This document shows positions 1 through 9,343 of a stretch of DNA of 64,000 bases, in pieces. Made by a program: the position numbers and the translations under genes. How positions within the stretch are numbered: position 1 is the first letter of the stretch; each line of letters starts with the position of its first letter. The notes under the pieces were generated by a model. That model was not told the origin of the DNA, did no database searches, and saw only the letters and a list, made by a program, of their open reading frames with translations. The DNA lies in contig CAWDPQ010000008.1 of assembly GCA_963804245.1 (NCBI GenBank), positions 186,001 to 250,000 on the forward strand, written 5' to 3'. Origin of the DNA: CAWDPQ01 sp963804245 (GTDB lineage: Bacteria; Acidobacteriota; Vicinamibacteria; Vicinamibacterales; 2-12-FULL-66-21).

Positions 1-315
1 GGCCGCACCCGTGGCCTGCGCAGCGAGGAGGACTCCGGCGGTCAGGAGCAACGAGCCCAACCATGCCGCCGATCCGGCACTCACCCGGCCGGATGGGATG
101 GGTCGCTCCGGCCGTTCAACGCGATCGAGATCGCGATCGAAATAGTCGTTGAGTACGATCCCGCCGGCGTACAAACACGCCGTGGCTGCCAGCAGCCACG
201 GAAGCGCACGAGGGTTCCGCAGGCCGGCGAGTGCGTAGCCGGCCAGCACATCGGCCAACGCGGTAGTGACGTTCGCCGGTCGAACGAGATCGATGTAGCC
301 ACGAAGCGAACTCAT
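1..315 (-). CDS. UbiA-family prenyltransferase, partial (3' end outside window)
   Basis: An open frame of 105 codons starts at the ATG at 315 and runs off the left edge. It begins MSSLRGYIDLVRPANVTTAL and then carries NDYFDRDLDRVERPERPIP, the first Asp-rich prenyl-diphosphate/Mg2+ motif (NDxxDxxxD) of UbiA enzymes, followed by a hydrophobic helix. UbiA proteins are integral membrane enzymes that move prenyl groups onto aromatic or other acceptors. The RPANxxTALADxLAG start and the ERPERPIPSGRVS stretch resemble the EboC-like branch (UbiA-like member of ebo clusters), but the partner genes would lie outside the window. The family call is firm; the subfamily is an inference. The second Asp-rich motif is not in view. 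Confidence 0.8.
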   Translation of the reverse strand, partial: MSSLRGYIDLVRPANVTTALADVLAGYALAGLRNPRALPWLLAATACLYAGGIVLNDYFDRDLDRVERPERPIPSGRVSAGSAAWLGSLLLTAGVLLAAQATGAA

Positions 316-347
316 ACGGAGCGCGAATAACATGGAGCATAATCGAC

Positions 348-437
348 GGGGGTCAGATCTTGTTTTTTGCACCGGTGTCCGCTTTCGGCGACGTCACAGA
401 AAGTGGACGAACGTGCAAAAAACAAGATCTGACCCCC
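348..437. repeat. Long palindromic element with 25-bp perfect arms
   Basis: Arms at 348-372 and 413-437 are exact reverse complements (GGGGGTCAGATCTTG... and ...CAAGATCTGACCCCC). The inner part pairs again with one mismatch (GTCCGCTTTC near 376 against GAAAGTGGAC near 400). The structure resembles REP/BIME elements mobilised by RAYT-type Y1 transposases. It fills the gap between two divergent genes, and no transposase is nearby. Confidence 0.8.
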
Positions 438-451
438 GAAAGGGCGATCGC

Positions 452-1024
452 ATGCGCAGCAGTCGGACGGCCATGGCAACAGCGTGTGTCGGCTTGTGCG
501 TGGCGATCATGTCGGCCCAGCAGCCGCCGGCACCGGCCGCACCAGCGACGGTGCTCACTCCCGAAGCGATTTTCGACTACCAGAACAAGCAGGAGACGCC
601 CGGCTCGGCGGAAGCCGGGCGGCCGATCTTTGAGAAGCAATGCGCGATCTGTCACCGCTTTGGTGAGCTGGGGACGGAAGTTGGGCCCGACCTGACGACC
701 ATCGCGAGCCGCTTCAAGAAGAAGGATCTGCTCGAATCGATTCTGTGGCCGTCGAAAGTCATCTCGGAGCAGTACCAGTCCGAAATGTTTCAGCTCAAAG
801 ATGGCTCGGTCGTGACCGGCGTTCCCGTCCGCGAGTCGGCTGTCGCGGTCTTCGTCAGAACGAGCGATAGTCCCGAACGGCCGGTGCAGGTGGCGAAGGA
901 CAAGATCGCGACCCGCGCGACGTCGACCGTCTCGCTGATGCCCGAGCACTTGCTCAACGGATACACGCAGGCCGATATCGCCAACCTGCTGACGTTTGTG
1001 CTGGCCCCGCCGCCAGCGAAGTAG
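452..1024 (+). CDS. Secreted c-type cytochrome domain protein (PVC-type heme-binding)
   Basis: A 190-residue protein with an N-terminal signal peptide (hydrophobic to about residue 22, ending SAQQP) and one heme c motif, CAICH, near residue 65. A GPDLT segment follows and a Met in SLMPEH is the likely distal ligand. The layout matches the 'putative heme-binding domain' often fused to ThuA or dehydrogenase proteins in Planctomycetes, Verrucomicrobia and Acidobacteria. It probably carries electrons in the periplasm. The frame opens upstream at 332, but that part is encoded by the palindromic element, so the ATG at 452, just after the repeat, is preferred. It is followed by an FG-GAP protein 9 bases downstream, suggesting one transcript. 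Confidence 0.82.
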   Translation: MRSSRTAMATACVGLCVAIMSAQQPPAPAAPATVLTPEAIFDYQNKQETPGSAEAGRPIFEKQCAICHRFGELGTEVGPDLTTIASRFKKKDLLESILWPSKVISEQYQSEMFQLKDGSVVTGVPVRESAVAVFVRTSDSPERPVQVAKDKIATRATSTVSLMPEHLLNGYTQADIANLLTFVLAPPPAK

Positions 1025-1033
1025 CCTTCAAAA

Positions 1034-2218
1034 ATGCGCTTCTCGCATCTCCTTCTTTTGTGCGCGCTGCTTCAGTCGCCGGCGACGCGCCCGCCCGACA
1101 TTCCGTTCAAAATGCACGCTCTCGATCTGGGTGCGAGCGAGACCGCGGCCGTCGCCGACTTCAATCGCGACGGCCGGCTCGACATCCTGTCCGGCGACAG
1201 CTGGTACGAAGCACCGCGATGGCGAAAGCACCGCTTTCGCGAGCTCTATTTCTCCAACAACTACATCGACGCCTTCAGCGATCTGCCGATCGATGTCGAT
1301 GGCGACGGCTATCCCGATATCGCAACGGTCACGTGGTTCAGCAAGAAGATTTCCTGGTACCGAAACCCGGGGGCTCGAAGTGGACCGTGGACCGAGACCA
1401 CGATCAATTCCGGGTACAACATCGAATTCGCGGTACTCGCCGACATGGACAACGACGGGCGGGCGCGCGAGATAGTCGCTCAGGAGAATGGGACCGGCCA
1501 GGCGTGGTACGAAGTGGTCGACCACAAATGGCTCAAGCGCGTCGTCAGCGACAAGAGTTACGGGCACGGCATCGGCGCCGGTGACGTGAACGGCGACAAG
1601 CGGACCGACATCCTGACGCCGCGCGGCTGGTTGGAGGCTCCCGCCGATCCGCGGACCGGCGGCTGGACGTTTCACGCCGCCTGGGAGTCGGTCAATACGC
1701 CGGTGACGCCGCGTGAGGCGGCAAAGGCCGCGAATGCGCCGCTCATCGCCGAACTTGGCCTGATGCACGTCCTCGACGTCAACGGCGACGGTCGCAACGA
1801 TGTGGTCACGGCGGCTGGACACGATTACGGCGTGTTCTGGTTCGAGCAGCTATCCAACGGCCAGTGGGCGCGACGAACGATCGACGCCGCCTGGTCTCAG
1901 GGCCACGCCTCGACGCTGGCCGATCTCAATGGCGACGGTCAGACCGACCTGATTACCGGCAAGCGATTCATGGCCCACAACGGATCAGACCCCGGAGAAC
2001 GTGAGCCTCTAGGCGTCTACTGGTATGAGTACCGGAAGGGCCAGACTGGCAGCCTCGAATGGATTCGGCATCTGATCGACTACGGCGGCCGAACCGGCGC
2101 CGGTATGCAGATCCCCGTGGTTGATATCGACGGTGATGGAGATTCTGATCTGGTCTGTCCGGGCAAGAGCGGGCTGTTCCTCGCTGAGAACCTCACGAGA
2201 TCGAGATCAGGAGGGTGA
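1034..2218 (+). CDS. Secreted FG-GAP/VCBS repeat protein
   Basis: A 394-residue protein with a short signal peptide (MRFSHLLLLCALLQS) and at least seven Ca2+-binding repeat motifs of the type DxNxDGxxD, for example DFNRDGRLDIL, DVDGDGYPDIA, DVNGDGRNDVV, DLNGDGQTDLI and DIDGDGDSDLV. These build a beta-propeller of the FG-GAP/VCBS kind, usually exported and used for adhesion or polymer binding. It lies 9 bases after the cytochrome gene. The last residues (TRSRSGG) and the stop are encoded by the left arm of an inverted repeat, so the original C-terminus may have been different. No enzymatic domain is visible. Confidence 0.8.
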   Translation: MRFSHLLLLCALLQSPATRPPDIPFKMHALDLGASETAAVADFNRDGRLDILSGDSWYEAPRWRKHRFRELYFSNNYIDAFSDLPIDVDGDGYPDIATVTWFSKKISWYRNPGARSGPWTETTINSGYNIEFAVLADMDNDGRAREIVAQENGTGQAWYEVVDHKWLKRVVSDKSYGHGIGAGDVNGDKRTDILTPRGWLEAPADPRTGGWTFHAAWESVNTPVTPREAAKAANAPLIAELGLMHVLDVNGDGRNDVVTAAGHDYGVFWFEQLSNGQWARRTIDAAWSQGHASTLADLNGDGQTDLITGKRFMAHNGSDPGEREPLGVYWYEYRKGQTGSLEWIRHLIDYGGRTGAGMQIPVVDIDGDGDSDLVCPGKSGLFLAENLTRSRSGG

Positions 2219-2313
2219 CTCACAGGAGATTAGGAGATCACGAGAATCGTTTTCAGGAAACCCTAAAATCCTCCTGATCTTCTGATCTCCTGTTGACTCT
2301 CCTGATCTCGATC
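2199..2313. repeat. Imperfect inverted repeat between convergent genes
   Basis: The left arm (2199 to about 2243, starting GATCGAGATCAGGAG) pairs with the right arm (2271-2313, ending CTCCTGATCTCGATC). Both arms are made of GGAGAT/TCAGGAG-type units. The arm includes the stop codon of the FG-GAP gene and reaches to within 11 bases of the stop of the minus-strand transporter. It could act as a bidirectional terminator, although no T-tract was seen. Confidence 0.75.
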
Positions 2314-2323
2314 CTGATGCAGA

Positions 2324-3956
2324 TCAGTGTTTCGTCGCTGCCACGCTCCCGTCGATCTGGACCGGCCTGTACCCCCCAATGGCCTTGAAATAGAGGAACA
2401 ACAGCAGGTAGATCACCGCCATCACGGATGGGATGAACGCATCCGCCTTGAGCGTCTCACGGTCACCGATGATGCTGGCCTGCGCGACGACCTGCTGTTC
2501 GGCGGTCCTTCCAGTAGCCGTCTGCGCGACCGAGAGCTTCGTTCCGTCGAGCCCGGTCGCTTCGTCGAGGAAGAGGAACTTGCTCGCCACCGGCGCCTTG
2601 TACTGCTCGTAGACGGCGGGCGCGGTTGCCATCAGGTGCTCTGCGGTGAAGCGGTCCTTGGCGTAGCCGAGTCCCGGGCCGCCGAGGAGGCCGGCCGACA
2701 TCATGCCGATGCCGCCCATGATCGACATCGCCACCGCACCGGTGCGCGGGAAACGGTCTCCGACGACCGCCAGCATGGTGGGCCAGAAAAACGTCTTGCC
2801 GACAGCGTACACGGCGAGCGCGACCATCGCACCGACGAAGGTCTCGATGCCGCTGACCAATCGCAGGCCAATGGCGGCCAGCACCGAGCAGATGAACAGC
2901 AGGCCGATCGGCGACACCTTGAGGTGCGTTTCGATCCAGTGCGCGCAGAAACGCAGCGAGAACATCAGCAGCGACGTGAACACGAAGAGGATCTTGCCCT
3001 GCGCCGGCGTCAGGATGTTGCCGGTGATGTTCTGAATCCAGCCGTCCGTGCCGAGCTCGACCGCACCCACGAGTCGCGTGCGTCACGAACAGCACGAAGA
3101 GGAGCATCGATCCGATGGAGAAATTCGTCTTGATGCCGACGATCAGCAGCAGACCCAGGGCGACGGCCCAGGCAAGATAGCCCCAGGCAGCCGATGTGAA
3201 GAAATCGTTCGCCGTGAAGAACGCGAGGATCCCGCCGAGCTGCTCCTTGAAGAAGAGGCCCACCAGGAGGCAAGCGACGAGCGCGCCCAGGATGCCTACT
3301 TCCTGCAGCATCTGCCCGATGGTGAGGCCTTTGGCGGACGCCTCGGACTTCGGGAATCGCTGACCGAAGAACGCGATGCCGTAGAGCGCGGTCGGCACGA
3401 GGAAGAGTCCGAGCTGCAGCTTCCAGTTCACGTGCATGCCGTCCCCGAGAATCCAGCCCACGAGGCCGCCGAGCACCAGGCCGGCCGGCCAGCTCGCATG
3501 GAGAATGTTCAAGTAATGCGTGCGGTCGTTGGGGAACAGCGTGGAGACCAGCGGGTTGGCCACCGCTTCGAGCGTGCCATTGGCCAGCGCGAAAACGAAT
3601 GTGCCGATGTACAGAAACATGTACGCGGTGGCCTGGGCCTGGCCCCCGGTCGCGGCAAACGTGATGAAGGCCGAGAGCACATGGAACAGGAACGCCGCCA
3701 CGATCAGCTTGCCGTAGCCGATCTTGTCGACGACCACGCCGCCGATGATGATGCCGAAGCAGAAGCCCGTGAAACCGGCGCCGCCGATGGCGCCGAGCTG
3801 CGCACCAGTGAAGCCGAATTCAGCGGCCCAGTTGGCAAGGATGCCGCCCCGGATCCCGAAGCCGATGCCGGCGGCCAGAATGGCCAGAAAGCCGGCCCAT
3901 AGCAGACGCTTGGCGTTGGGCGCGATGCCCTCGAGGCTCACAGTAGTGCTGGTCAT
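2324..3956 (-). CDS. MFS sugar-type transporter (one frameshift)
   Basis: This integral membrane transporter reads in two frames. The N-terminal part (from the ATG at 3956, MTSTTVSLEGIAPNAKRL) has about eight hydrophobic segments and typical MFS loops (GGVVVDKIGYGKL, NGTLEAVANPLVS). It breaks near 3073 after VLFVTHA and resumes as LVGAVELGTDGWIQNITG through the remaining helices to the stop at 2324. Removing a single base (A in GCGACTC, minus strand) restores one protein of about 540 residues. NGTLEAVANPL and the general layout recall the FucP/FHS branch of sugar:H+ symporters. It is the last gene of the minus-strand ThuA cluster, 36 bases after the ThuA stop. The substrate is not predictable. 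Confidence 0.8.
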
Positions 3957-3992
3957 AGTTTGTCCGTAGGAAACTCGTCTCCGGAAAAGAGC

Positions 3993-4738
3993 CTACTTTA
4001 CTCGGCCCACCCACGTCACCGCGTTAGCCAGCAGAGTCTTGAACGCCTGATGATCATGGACCCTCTCGTCGTGGCCCAGCGCGATCCCGACGATGCGCGC
4101 TGTGGGATGCCTGGTGATCCAGACGGCAGGGTGCGGCTGCTTGAACCGGACGCTCGGCGACGTCTCGGCCAGCACCTCGATTGATGCCGTGCCCGGCGGA
4201 ATCTTATCCGCTTCCGCGTTCACGTAATAAAGCTCGTCCTCGACCTCGAACGATGCCGGCACGCCCTTCATCACCGCATGATCCGGCTTCGTGGCATTGA
4301 CCGAGAACCTGGCGATGCGGTCGTGACCGCGGGCCCCGCCGCCGACGATGGTCGCATTGAGCTCCGGCCATTGCGCGAACCCGTACCAGGTGCCGGGGTG
4401 CAGCATGACGAGACCTTTCCCTGCCGCGGCGAAGTCGAAGAGCGCCTTGCGATAGGCGGGAGTATCGAAGAACTGGCGATTGACGCTGATTACAGCGACG
4501 TCAGCGTTACCGATCTCCGCGGCGGCCTGGTCACGATCCTCGGTGTAGTTCACGCTGAATCCGGCGGCCTCGATGGTGGCGCGGTCGGCGCCGCCGAAGA
4601 ACCGCCCGAAATCGTGGGAGATGCCGCCACCGATGATGAGGACCTTCGCCTTGCCGGCCGCCCAGACGATCGGCTTCGTTTCGGGCAGGGGAGCGTCGCC
4701 GCGTCCCACCTTCCTTCGGCGTGGCACTCGCCGGCTGC
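3993..4738 (-). CDS. ThuA-like domain (C-terminal part of the cluster gene, or a separate gene)
   Basis: The segment from LPETKPIVWAAGKAKVLII to the stop at 3993 is a ThuA-like glutamine-amidotransferase fold of about 240 residues: KVLIIGGGISHDF at the first strand, VISVNRQFF, LVMLHPGTWYGF, then EVEDELYYV near the end. ThuA proteins are tied to trehalose and keto-sugar metabolism. No convincing start codon precedes the domain; the upstream sequence is repeat A1, which joins the big gene in another frame. The simplest reading is that this was the C-terminal domain of the large gene upstream, split off by the repeat. A separate gene with a lost start is the alternative. Confidence 0.7.
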
Positions 4739-4739
4739 G

Positions 4740-6890
4740 CCTGACTAACCGGAGGCTCGGGTTTCGGGGCTCGGGGCTGGGAGGCGCCTGCGGCCCGAGC
4801 GAGGCGCGAAGCCGCCGAGCGAGAGCGAGTGGGGGTGGGGCCCCACGAGCACTGAAAAGGGGCGCGAGGCTCGGGAGTCGAGCGTGGCTTTCCCGGCACC
4901 GGCTCCGCGCCGGCGGTGATGGCCACGGTGGCGGGCACGATATCGGTGTCGAAGCTTTCCAGCACAATCTTCGAAAGCGCACCCTTCTTCGCGAGATTCA
5001 ACGCGAAGTACCGCAATTGCCCGCGGCGTGTAAAGTCGCCGGCGTCCGTGCTCAACGGCACTTCCGCCCGGACGAAGGTGTCGGCGAAGTGCTCGCCGTT
5101 CTTCAGGACGTGCTCTTCGCTCGTGCCGTCGGCAAAAAAGACGACGACCTTCATCGCGGGCGTACCGCGCGCCGCATTCCCCCCAGGGCCGCCCGTCGGC
5201 CAGGCCCACCCGCCGACTCCCCCGAGGAAGTGCAGGCTGGCCGCGGTGACTGCCGTCGGGATTTCGACGCGCTGCGGGAAATCGTCCGAGAGGTTACCCA
5301 GGCCAGGCCCACCCTTCAACGCGATCAGATTCGCGCCGTTTGCGGACTTCGCGGGGTCCATCACGAAGAACGGCACACCGGCCACCGACACGTCACCGAA
5401 CTTGTGCAGCGTGACCGTCTCGTCGCGCTCATCTTCCCGGCGGAACCCGCGGCGGCTGTCCGCCGTGTAGGCCTGACGCAGATCGACCACGCGGAACTTC
5501 TGGTCATCGCCCACGAGGAACGTGAGGATGTCGCGCAGCACCTCGGCGCCGAGCGCCTCGAGTCCCTCGGGCATGAGCGAGCGACGTGTATTCTCGCGCG
5601 TCGCGATGTCTTCCTTCTTGATCTCCACGTCGCCGGCCGCGCTGCGAAGCGTGAGGCCCGCGGCGTTTTCGCTCGCGATTACGCCGACGAGCGCCTCGCC
5701 CCTGCGCGTGGTGACGTTCCACTGCCAGAAGCTGGGATCGACTTCGCGGTTGGGATCGATGATGTGGGCCAGCAACTCGGCACGACCGTGCGCGCCCATG
5801 CCGTCCAGCGGTGGGCCGGCCGCGCTCTTTCCAACGTCGCCAAACTTGTGGCAAGTCGAGCATGCTCCCGTGAACAGCGTCTTGCCCTTCGCGCCATCGC
5901 CAGGCTTCTCGATCTCCGGCAGCAGCGCCGCGACGATGTCGCCCTTCGCCCTGGCGGCCGGCGACAGTGCGTCGAGGAGCGCGGCGGCCTGCAGCGCCAC
6001 CTGTCGGTTCGGATGTGTGCGCAACCTTGCGACGTTGGCAGGTCCGAGGCCCGCCAGCGTGACTTTCCCCTCCTTCATCGCAGTCAGCAACGCCACTGAG
6101 GAATCGGGACGCTTCAAGAGTTGCTCGAACAGCAGCGTCGAGTTGCTGCGCGCCAGCGCCGCGACGAGTACGGCATCGACATCGCTGCCAGGGGCCTCGC
6201 CGAGCGCGCCGATCAGGCGGCCCTGGAGAGACGCCGGCACCGCGGGGTCGGACAACATCGGGGCAATCACCGAGAGTGCCTGCGCGCGGCGGGCTGGAAC
6301 CGCAAGCAGGCTGCCCGCACTCTCGGCACGGCGCTCGTCGCTCGCGGTGGCGTCACCGAGCTCGCGCAGCATGCGCTGCGCGTGGCCGTCGGCCTTCGTC
6401 CTCAGCACACCGGCCTTGTCCCACTTCGCGACGATCGGAAGCGCCGCGGCGGTCGTCGCCGGATCGTCGAGCAGCCTCTCGAGGGCTTTCGTCGTCGTGG
6501 CATCCAGGGCAATTGCGCCCCCATCCATCCGGGCAACGGCGCGGACGACGCTCGCTTTCAGCGTGACCGCGGCGGGTCCGGCCCCGGCGGCCGCAACCAG
6601 CAGCTGCCCGGCATGGTCCGGCAGCGCAGCAGGCACGACGGCCACCACGAAGTCGGTCAACGGCTGCGGACGATCGTGCGTCAGCGCTTCGGCCACGTAA
6701 GAGTGGGCCTGCTCCGTTGCCGCGGCAACCAACGCCGACCGCGTCCAGTTGTCGGTGGCGACGGCGAAGGAGTCGAGCACAGCCTTGCGCTGCGCGGGCG
6801 TCGTCACGCCGCGCGACCGCTCGTACAGCTCGAGCGCCTTGCTCCCCATCGGCGTCCTGATCTGCGGCGAGGCGCGGGTCCGACGCGTGA
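4740..6890 (-). pseudogene. Large ThuA/dehydrogenase gene, C-terminal half (HEAT, cytochrome c, Gal-binding-like)
   Basis: This continues the frame of the 9094 gene after a break between about 6850 and 6890. It first shows helical HEAT-like repeats, then a heme c site CSTCH (about 5848-5862) with AGPPLDGMG and SLMPEG as in PVC-type heme-binding domains. A beta-rich module of about 200 residues follows (RQAYTADSRRGFRREDERDE to KIVLESFDTDIVPATVAI), which looks like an NPCBM/galactose-binding-type domain. The frame then enters repeat A1. The apparent start at 6849 is not a true start, because the HEAT region begins upstream in the other frame. Marked pseudogene because it is broken at both ends; an indel error plus a repeat insertion would also explain it. 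Confidence 0.7.
4742..4880. repeat. Family A repeat, copy 1, inside a reading frame
   Basis: A block of GGGCTCGGGGCTCGG units followed by GCGCCTGCGGCCCGAGCGAG, then GAGAGCGAGTGGGGGTGGGG, CACTGAAAAG and closing CTCGGGAGTC. The same order of blocks recurs at 42400-42547. The ends are TGACT at 4742 and GAGTC at 4875. It translates into Arg/Pro/Ser-rich filler between two recognisable domains and shifts the frame between them. Confidence 0.8.
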
Positions 6891-9094
6891 TTCTCCTGCG
6901 CGAGCCGCCACGCCGTTTTCTTGACGTGCGCGTTCGGGCTCGTCTCCATGACCTGAATCAACTGCGCCAGGTTCTCGCGATTCAGCACCGGCACCGCGAG
7001 CTTCGCCGCCTGCTTGTGCTGCACGCGCCAGATGCGGCCGAAGAAGTGATCGCGATCCGGGCGGACGGCGGCGTTCGCTGGACCGTGCAGCGGCCCGCGT
7101 GTGTCGTTGTGAATGACGGCCTGGTTGTAGAAATCGACGACGTAGAGAGCGCCATCAGGTCCGACGCGAGTCTCGATCGGTCTGAACCAGAGATCCTTGC
7201 TTCTGATGAACTCCGTTTGTTCGCGGCCGGCTTCTTTCTGAGTGGTGTAGCTCACCCCATCTGGCTTCACGAACTGCTGGTGCACGAGGTTCAGCGTCGG
7301 CTCGCCAGTGAAGTACGCATACCGCCACTTGTCGGGCCAGGCGCCGCCGTCGTAGACCGCGCATCCCGCCGCGGCGGTGAATTGGCCCACCAGATCGATC
7401 TGGACGTAGGCCTGCTCGGGCCACGACATCAGCGGGTACGTGTTCTGTCCGGTGATCATGCCCTTCCACGACGTGGTCCCAGGGACGCGCCCTTTTGCAA
7501 GAACGCTTTCCGGCAGCACCGTGTGGAAGAACACCGTGCCGCTCGTGGGCTGAGTCCAGAACACCTGACCGTCCCACGTGATGTCGAGTCCCCACGTGTT
7601 GCCGCCGCGGCTGCTGAACTGTTCGAACGCGCTGCCGTCAGGCTTGAAGCGGACGACGCCGCTCCCGTCGCGGCCGAAGGTTTTCGTGCCGTCCGGGGAG
7701 GTCACGGTCCCGACGCTGTATCCGTGCGTGGCGTAGATCCAGCCGTCGAGTCCCCAGCGAAGGTTGTTGATGACGGCGTGCGTGTCGGCCGTGCCGAGGC
7801 CGGTATAGAGCTTCGTGCGCTTGTCCGCAATCTCGTCGCCGTTCGTGTCCTCGAGGTACCAGATGTCCGGCGCCGTCGCCGCGATGACGCCCGAGCGGTG
7901 CAACACGAATCCGGTGACGAGCTCCAGCTTATCGGCGAACACGTGTTTGCGATCCATCACGCCGTCGCCGTTCGTGTCCGAGAGGATTGAAATCGTGTCC
8001 TCCGGATCGCGGTCCTGCCGCCGGCGGAGCGACCCGCTGTCCTTCCACGGTTCCGTGTTCGGCAGCCTGCGGCCGTTGGGATACTCGGGAGTCTCCGAGA
8101 CCCACAAGCGGCCGCGATGGTCCCAGTCGATGTTCATCGCCTTTTGAATGAGCGGCTCGGCGGCGACGAGCGTCAGGTCGAACTCCGGGTGCACCTCGAT
8201 CGTCGCGGCGGCCCTGGCGGGGGCGGTGGGTCCGCCCTCGACATAGCGGAGGCCGTCGCCGAGCTCGTCTTTCTTCAGGAGCTCGTCAACGTTCGCGCGT
8301 TTTCCCGCCCACGCGATTCCGCGCAACAGGATCGAGCGGTAGTTCGGGCGGTTGAAATTCTCGTAGAGATGCCCGGGGATCGACACGAACGCCCGATACG
8401 GCGTGCGGCCGCCGTCGGCGGTGCGCTCGTAGGTCCACATCTGCGGCTGTACGTCGTAAATGCTGACGACCTTGCCGCCGCCGGTGAGCTCGTCGGCACG
8501 TTTCTGAAAGGCGGCGTTGCGCCCCAGCGGCTTCGGTGTATATGCCGCGGCCAGGATTCTGGCCTCGGGCAGGATGTCCATGTCGTAGTAGATCTCGTCG
8601 TCCATCGACCAGTTCGACGCGTCCTTCGTGATCGGGCTGTCGCGGTCGGTGAAGTACAGGTGCATCGGTCCTTCGAGCCACTTGGTCGTTCCGTTGCGCC
8701 ATGAGCCACCGACGATTCCCTTGAACCAGTCTGGATCCCTCGAGACCGCACCGGCATGAATGACGACGACCCCGCCGCCGCGCGCGAGAAAGTCGTTCAG
8801 GTTCCTGCGGTCTGCCGGATCTTCGATGTTTCCCGCCTCCTGCTTGTGGAGGATGAGGACATCGGTGTCGTCGAGCTGAGCCTTGGTGGGGAACGTTTCC
8901 GAACCGGTTGCCCGCGCGCCGCGCTCGTTCAGCAGCGGCACCCACTCTTTGAGGAACCGCGGATAATCGTGCGCTCCGGGGCCGTGTGACTTCGGGCCAG
9001 AGCGGATGAATATTCGCAACGGATCCGCGGCGGCGGTCGTGAAACCGGTCAGCGCGGTGAGCAGGATCGAGACCAGGAGAATGAGAGGTCTCAT
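6850..9094 (-). pseudogene. Large ThuA/PVC-type dehydrogenase gene, N-terminal half
   Basis: This starts at the ATG at 9094 with a signal peptide (MRPLILLVSILLTALTGFTT). Residues about 25-270 are a ThuA-like domain (RIFIRSGPKSHGPGAHDY, VLILHKQEAG, GGGVVVIHAG, YYDMDILPEA). Residues about 300-690 are the PVC-type 'membrane-bound dehydrogenase' beta-propeller (DWDHRGRLWVSETPEYP, DTNGDGVMDRK, GLDGWIYATHGYS, FYNQAVIHNDTRG). HEAT-like helices begin near residue 715, and the frame is lost after NHASDPRLAAD. With the downstream half and the ThuA segment, the intact protein would be about 1,650 residues: ThuA, propeller, HEAT, cytochrome c, Gal-binding-like, ThuA. It is probably a periplasmic redox protein acting on sugars, with the heme as electron exit. 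Confidence 0.75.
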
Positions 9095-9110
9095 ACGTCT
9101 TGCGGACTAT

Positions 9111-9208
9111 AGCGAGGGGTCAAACGAGGGGTCAAACCGGCAGCTGCGCGGTGCTGGTTGGTTCGGTATGCAGGCTCGCCATTGGAATTTTGTTCGTTAG
9201 GGCGAGCC
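9111..9208. repeat. Direct repeat and hairpin upstream of the Tm-1-like gene
   Basis: GAGGGGTCAAAC occurs twice in tandem at about 9111-9136. Further on, GGCTCGCC (9173-9180) and GGCGAGCC (9201-9208) form a perfect 8-bp stem with a 20-base loop. No T-tract follows, so a terminator role is uncertain. The 249-base gap 9095-9343 between the divergent genes otherwise holds only repeat B1. Confidence 0.55.
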
Positions 9209-9244
9209 TCATAACGGACTAGGCGCGCGGTGGGCGCGCTCGCC

Positions 9245-9280
9245 GGAGCGGAGCGGGGCACGGGGCCCCCGCGAGCGACG
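9245..9280. repeat. Family B repeat, copy 1
   Basis: A 36-base block beginning GGAGCGGAGCGGGGCACGGG and ending CCGCGAGCGACG, with a GGGGCCCC core. The block at 13334-13369 is identical except for one base (C/T). Both copies lie just upstream of plus-strand genes in divergent gaps. Confidence 0.8.
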
Positions 9281-9343
9281 GCGATGGGGGGTCGACGGGG
9301 CGAAGCCGCCCGGTGCCGGTTGAGTATAGTGAGCGACAACCTG

